A DNA stretch of 63,560 bases, taken from NCBI RefSeq assembly GCF_021531995.1, contig NZ_JAFBIZ010000003.1:1-63560 (forward strand). Reading direction: 5' to 3'. This DNA comes from Faecalicatena contorta (lineage in GTDB: Bacteria; Bacillota; Clostridia; Lachnospirales; Lachnospiraceae). The position numbers and the translations under genes are program-made. Positions 63,481 to 63,560 of this stretch are shown here, piece by piece. Below the pieces are notes generated by a model. The model saw only the letters and a list, made by a program, of their open reading frames with translations, was not told where the DNA came from and did not search any database. Within the stretch, counting starts at the first letter, position 1. Each line of letters opens with the position of its first letter.

Positions 63481-63560
63481 AGTATTTTTCTCCATTCCAT
63501 CCAACTATAATAATGCTATTATATCATATCTATTTAAAATATAATTAAAATGTGTAAGTA

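Noticed and set aside
61360-63510. 716-codon plus-strand open frame opposite the CASTOR-like channel gene
   Set aside because: It mirrors the minus-strand gene almost end to end, its translation has no family resemblance or sensible domain layout, and it lacks a ribosome site. It is a codon-usage shadow.

Overview
The window looks like chromosome of a gut-type anaerobic Bacillota, most likely family Lachnospiraceae. The evidence is a mid-40s G+C impression, strong AGGAGG-type ribosome sites, sigma-A promoters with 17-bp spacers, a Ptb-Buk butyrate module, a PrpR-N/FadR-type regulator pair, and strictly anaerobic enzyme types. The genus cannot be fixed from this sequence. I see no tRNA, rRNA, CRISPR array, transposase or phage gene.

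Region 1 (1-7.8 kb) is a catabolic island. A PrpR-like regulator faces a minus-strand operon encoding a CoA-acylating aldehyde dehydrogenase, phosphotransbutyrylase, butyrate kinase and a sodium:solute symporter. A FadR-type GntR repressor lies behind it, and a perfect 29-bp palindrome sits on the operon promoter. Region 2 (7.9-22.3 kb) is ordinary accessory and housekeeping content: an EamA exporter, a ketopantoate-reductase-like enzyme, a TrpXYZ-like ABC importer, a cyclophilin, YitT (with a terminator in its leader), MalQ, an XRE membrane regulator, a sugar acetyltransferase, a 2-hydroxyacid dehydrogenase, a WYL regulator, a MATE pump and a small vWA protein.

Region 3 (22.4-37.7 kb) is one tightly packed minus-strand operon of 15 genes behind a consensus promoter. 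It encodes sugar-nucleotide enzymes (nucleotidyltransferase, UDP-glucose dehydrogenase type, UDP-glucuronate decarboxylase type), two radical SAM/SPASM proteins, type 1 IPP isomerase, a UbiA prenyltransferase, three GT2 glycosyltransferases, a PaaK-type adenylating ligase, two U32 proteins and a geranylgeranyl-reductase-type flavoprotein. The last gene is a macro-domain protein. One U32 protein has exactly the cysteine spacing of the UbiV iron-sulfur ligands and the other resembles UbiU, so I read this as a biosynthetic cluster for a glycosylated, prenylated and oxygen-independently hydroxylated molecule. I know of no described product for it.

Region 4 (37.8-63.5 kb) is a 26-kb membrane-signalling or conflict locus in three operons. 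It encodes a TIR-transmembrane-propeller protein with an RCK/RyR membrane protein; then a methyltransferase, a TIR-Sel1 protein, a prenyltransferase/squalene-oxidase-like alpha-toroid and a TrpF-like enzyme; then a CASTOR/POLLUX-like channel, a secreted vWA protein, a tubulin-like GTPase, two large membrane proteins (one ending in a LIM/DA1-like metallopeptidase) and a transglutaminase-like protein. It has the parts expected of an NAD- and ion-sensing defence or stress device. That function is inference.
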